Notes under the pieces: model-generated | Seen by the model: only the letters and a program-made list of their open reading frames with translations | Database searches by the model: none | What the model was told of the DNA's origin: nothing | Translations under genes and position numbers: made by a program | Assembly: GCA_041397825.1 (NCBI GenBank) | Contig: JAWKVX010000003.1 | Coordinates: 372,001-436,000, forward strand | Direction of reading: 5' to 3' | DNA length: 64,000 nt | Source of the DNA: JANNSX01 sp041397825 | GTDB lineage: Bacteria > Pseudomonadota > Alphaproteobacteria > Rhizobiales > Hyphomicrobiaceae | Shown: positions 61,192-64,000 of the stretch, piece after piece | Numbering within the stretch: position 1 is the first letter of the stretch | How the letters are laid out: the number at the start of each line of letters is the position of its first letter

Positions 61192-62175
61192 TCAGTAGGA
61201 CACATACACGTCTGTCAGCAGGTCCTTGGCGGTCGGCACGGGCGCGGCTTTCGCTTCCGCCACGGCCTCGTCGACGAGCTTCATCGCCGCCTTGTCGATC
61301 TTGTCGAGCTCGACCTGGGTGAGGACGCCGGCCTCGATGACGCGGCTTGCGAACAGCTTGATGCAGTCGCGCTTGGCACGGATCTCCTCGAGCTCGCCCG
61401 GTGCTCGATAGGTTTGCGCGTCGCCCTCGAAATGGCCATGGAAGCGGATCATCTTGCATTCGAGCAGCGACGGCCCGCCGCCCTGACGCGCCTTCTTGAT
61501 GACCTCGCCCGCAGCCTCGTAGACGGCGAAGAAATCGGTGCCGTCGACGGTGATGCCGGGCATGCCGAACCCGGAGGCCCGATCGACGTAGGAATCACAG
61601 GACACCGCCCACTCCATGGCGGTGCTCTCCGCATAGCCGTTGTTCTCGACGACGAAGATCGCCGGCAGGTGCCAAACGGCGGCCAGGTTGAGACTTTCGA
61701 GGAACATGCCCTGGTTCGAGGCGCCGTCGCCGACGAAGGAGATACCGACGCCGTCGTGTTTCAATGTCTTGGCAGCGAGCGCCGCGCCGCAGGCGAGCGG
61801 CGCGCCCGCTCCCAGGATGCCGTTGGCGCCCATCATGCCCTTGTCGAGGTCGGCGATGTGCATCGAGCCGCCCTTGCCGCGGCAGGAGCCGGTCACCTTG
61901 CCGTAGATCTCGGCCATCATGCTCTTCACATCGACGCCCTTGGCGATGCAGTGCCCGTGCCCGCGATGCGTCGAGGCGATCCGGTCGCGATCGTTCAGAT
62001 GCATCATGATGCCCGTGGCAGAGGCCTCCTCGCCGGCATAGAGGTGGACGAAGCCGGGGATGTCGCCATTCGCGAACTCGAGATGCAGTCGCTCCTCGAA
62101 CTCGCGAATGGTCCGCATTTTCTCATACGCTTCGAGCAATCGCTCCTTCGAGAGCGGGAAAGGATTCTTGGCCAT
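61192..62175 (-). CDS. acoA: Acetoin dehydrogenase E1 component, alpha subunit
   Basis: 327 residues. MRTIREFEERLHLEFANGDIPGFVHLYAGEEASATGIMMHL at the N-terminus, RGHGHCIAKG, GKGGSMHIAD and the thiamine diphosphate motif GDGASNQGMFLESLNLAAVWHLPAIFVVENN (~167-197). It decarboxylates or cleaves the alpha-keto substrate on thiamine diphosphate together with AcoB. GGAGGAA is nine bases before ATG 62175. AcoX is 218 bases upstream on the same strand. Confidence 0.93.
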   Translation of the reverse strand: MAKNPFPLSKERLLEAYEKMRTIREFEERLHLEFANGDIPGFVHLYAGEEASATGIMMHLNDRDRIASTHRGHGHCIAKGVDVKSMMAEIYGKVTGSCRGKGGSMHIADLDKGMMGANGILGAGAPLACGAALAAKTLKHDGVGISFVGDGASNQGMFLESLNLAAVWHLPAIFVVENNGYAESTAMEWAVSCDSYVDRASGFGMPGITVDGTDFFAVYEAAGEVIKKARQGGGPSLLECKMIRFHGHFEGDAQTYRAPGELEEIRAKRDCIKLFASRVIEAGVLTQVELDKIDKAAMKLVDEAVAEAKAAPVPTAKDLLTDVYVSY

Positions 62176-62393
62176 GGCGGCGGTTCCTCCGTTGTGTTTG
62201 GTACTTTGAGCGGTCTTTGTCAGTGCCGGATCGTCCTCTGCGAGCCACTTCTCCCTTCCCTATAATGCCAAAGGCACGTCCTCGACACGACGAGGATGGG
62301 TTGGGGCATGGCGATCTCTGTCGATGTCTGGTTCCCCCATCCGAAGCTCCTGGGTTCAAGCGCATCGCGCCGGCGCACGAGAAGCCGGGCGGC
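62176..62393. other. acoX-acoA intergenic region
   Basis: 218 bases with no gene. It contains TATAAT at 62261-62266 on the plus strand without a matching -35, and a CCAAAGG/CCTTTGG stretch. I searched by eye for a sigma54 -24/-12 pair, as expected for AcoR-controlled aco operons, and did not find one. Confidence 0.35.
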
Positions 62394-63452
62394 CTATGGT
62401 TGAGCCTCCTCATTCGACTTTCGTTCGACCGGGTCTTTCCGCATGAGGCCAGTCTTCGCGGCGTATCGCAAGATCGCTCCGACATCGATGGTGCGGAAGG
62501 CCGCCTCCTCGAGAGCGATCGAGACGGTATCGGTCTCGGCAAAGGAAAACTCGCGCTCGCCGTCGAGCGCGATCGAGCCGCCCCTGCCCTTAATCGTGAC
62601 GGGCATCCCAGCCGCTATCCGCGTCACGCGGCGGATCCCGACGGGCCGCACCATGCCGGGCGCAATCGGCGCATCGATGACGAAACGAGCCTCGCTCGGG
62701 GGGCAGATCTCGACATGCAGTCCGCCCGGCTCGCTGCGGCCGATCGGTTGCAGGAGTCCGGCAATGGCCGACATCCCGATCACCTCCGGATCGGCGAAGG
62801 TGACGAGGAGATCCTCGAAGCTCTCGACGCGCCAGAGCGCCCGCGCACCGACATAGCGGTCGGAGACGATGGCGACATCGACAATGGCGATCTCGGGCCG
62901 CCGCGCCGCAGAGGACGCGACGACCAGCCGCTTGTTGGGCCGATACGCGACGTTTGTCGGTACCTTGCCGGTCACTGCGAGGCCGACGGCGATGCCGGTC
63001 AGGCTCGGCTCGCGATGCTCGGGGAAGGCGTTGTTGGTGCCGGAGGAGATGCCGGCGATCGGAATGTCCCCGCAGGCTGACGCCACGGCCCGATGCGTGC
63101 CGTCACCACCAAGGACGACGATGGCCGAGACACCGGCCTCTCGCATGGCCGATGCGGCCGTGATCGTATCCTCGACGGTGCCGGAGACGGGCATATCGAC
63201 CATGTCGAGCACGGGGAACTTTGCGTCGCCTGTATTCTCCGAGCGGAGCATCCAGCGGCCGATATGGGCGCGGATGCCGCCGCCTTCCGGCATCATCAGC
63301 ACGCGCCCGACCCCGAGCGAGGACAGGCAGGAGAGCACCCGCAGAACGATGTTGGCCCGGTCGGTGATCTGCAGGTTCGTGGCATTGGCGATGATGCGGC
63401 GGATATCACGCGCCGACACCGGGTTCGCGATGACTCCGACAACAGGTCCCAC
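62394..63452 (-). CDS. acoX: AcoX-like ATP-NAD kinase family protein
   Basis: 352 residues from a GTG start. VVGVIANPVSARDIRRI at the N-terminus and IVVLGGDGTHRAVASACGDIPIAGISSGTNNAFPE (~112-146) are the NAD-kinase/diacylglycerol-kinase GGDGT fold. AcoX genes head acetoin-dehydrogenase operons in Cupriavidus, Pseudomonas and rhizobia; the biochemical role is unsettled. A perfect palindrome TGATGCATCA lies 30 bases upstream (63482-63491). Confidence 0.88.
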   Translation of the reverse strand: MGPVVGVIANPVSARDIRRIIANATNLQITDRANIVLRVLSCLSSLGVGRVLMMPEGGGIRAHIGRWMLRSENTGDAKFPVLDMVDMPVSGTVEDTITAASAMREAGVSAIVVLGGDGTHRAVASACGDIPIAGISSGTNNAFPEHREPSLTGIAVGLAVTGKVPTNVAYRPNKRLVVASSAARRPEIAIVDVAIVSDRYVGARALWRVESFEDLLVTFADPEVIGMSAIAGLLQPIGRSEPGGLHVEICPPSEARFVIDAPIAPGMVRPVGIRRVTRIAAGMPVTIKGRGGSIALDGEREFSFAETDTVSIALEEAAFRTIDVGAILRYAAKTGLMRKDPVERKSNEEAQP

Positions 63453-63571
63453 TACACCACGCTCTCGTCCGGGAGACAGCCTGATGCATCATGAAAGGCA
63501 AGATCGCGGCGGTCAATGCAACGTGCCCGCATCCCTCGGGTGGTCAGGCATGCTCAGATCGCGGAGGCTAC

Positions 63572-64000
63572 TCAAATCTCGGCGTGTCGTCTCAGCAGAT
63601 TGGCATACGACTTCGAGACGAGGTCAAAGGCTTCCGACTTGCCGTCCTTCTCGAAGATGCCACGTCTGGCCCGGTCGAGATCGAACAGCATCTCACGCGT
63701 GGCGGCGTCGCGAACGAGACTTTGCACCCATGTCACGGCGACCCGGCGCTCGCCGGCTGTCACCGGCATCACGCGGTGCAGGGTCGTCGATGGATAGACG
63801 ATGGCGTCGCCGGCGGGCACCTTGGCGCTCTCCTCGCCGGCTGGGCCGTCGACGGCGAGCTCGCCACCCTCGTAGCTTTCGGGGGCATCAAGAAAGATCG
63901 TGACCGAGAGATCGGTGCGAATCCGGCGAGCGGGCGCGCCGATGAGCGCGTCGTCGACATGTGTGCCGTAGGTCTCGCCCGGGCCCGTTCGCGAGAGGAG
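63572..64000 (-). CDS. Fe(II)/2-oxoglutarate-dependent PKHD-type hydroxylase, C-terminal part
   Basis: The frame ends at a TGA (63574-63572) and runs off the right edge, leaving 142 residues of an expected ~225. GPGETYGTHVDDALIG holds the iron ligands HxD; TIFLDAPESYEGGELAVDGPAGEESAKVPAGDAIVYPSTTLHRVMPVTAGERRVAVTWVQSLVRD holds the distal His (LHRV) and the 2-oxoglutarate-binding Arg (RRVAVTW). This closely matches the PiuC/YbiX family, usually iron-regulated and paired with TonB siderophore receptors. The N-terminus and partner genes lie outside the window. Confidence 0.9.
   Translation of the reverse strand, partial: LLSRTGPGETYGTHVDDALIGAPARRIRTDLSVTIFLDAPESYEGGELAVDGPAGEESAKVPAGDAIVYPSTTLHRVMPVTAGERRVAVTWVQSLVRDAATREMLFDLDRARRGIFEKDGKSEAFDLVSKSYANLLRRHAEI

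Noticed and set aside
1..64000. tRNA, rRNA, CRISPR arrays, insertion sequences, riboswitches
   Set aside because: Looked for by eye (cloverleaf-like ends, regular short repeats, transposase motifs, terminal repeats) and nothing convincing was found; a dedicated scan was not possible.

Overview
The window is GC-rich, densely packed and uses GTG/TTG starts and frequent ATGA stop/start overlaps. The housekeeping genes present (PurA, IspE next to a TPR protein, ETF-ubiquinone oxidoreductase, family-4-like uracil-DNA glycosylase, MoaB) and the many acyl-CoA, solute-binding and GMC genes suggest an alphaproteobacterium, most likely of the Hyphomicrobiales (Rhizobiales). This is inferred from protein resemblance recalled from memory; no search was run. 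No tRNA, rRNA, CRISPR array, insertion sequence or phage module was seen.

Layout. 1-2.6 kb: a truncated Baeyer-Villiger-type monooxygenase and a class III aminotransferase with a strong promoter bracketed by two TetR-type operator-like palindromes. 3.0-10.9 kb (minus): a five-gene beta-oxidation operon (NDP-forming acyl-CoA synthetase, two paired acyl-CoA dehydrogenases, FadB-type fusion, thiolase) built like the pimeloyl-CoA (pim) operons. 11.1-18.1 kb (plus): a five-gene dipeptide/oligopeptide-type ABC importer followed by an amidase.

18.1-46.1 kb is a catabolic island. Its minus-strand arm has a DadA-like FAD oxidase, a spermidine/putrescine-type ABC importer, a GMC dehydrogenase, a GST and a second class III aminotransferase. 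Its plus-strand arm has a GntR/FCD regulator, a threonine-aldolase-type PLP enzyme, a maleate-isomerase/EutA-type protein and an M20 deacylase. Further on are an SDR, an APC-like permease, a second GMC dehydrogenase with a small subunit, a tartrate-type dehydrogenase, a uronate-dehydrogenase-like protein, HyuA/HyuB, another SDR, an LLM flavin enzyme and a BisC-like molybdoenzyme. Five intergenic regions inside the island carry the same operator-like element (TATG-N4-C core) placed on a sigma70-type -10 box. I read this as one GntR regulon, and it is the best candidate here for an undescribed system. Two oddities lie inside it: the M20 enzyme lacks both private ligands of one metal site, and a decayed fragment of a second M20 gene lies behind one of the operators.

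46.1-64 kb is mostly core functions: purA, an ornithine-cyclodeaminase homologue, ispE, a TPR protein with a peptidoglycan-binding domain embedded between its TPR blocks, an unlisted 37-residue highly basic peptide gene, a holin-like membrane protein, ETF-QO, uracil-DNA glycosylase, a cation/calcium exchanger, a DUF3592-like membrane protein, moaB and a TIM-barrel isomerase. It closes with an acoXABC acetoin-dehydrogenase cluster and a PKHD-type dioxygenase cut by the right edge.
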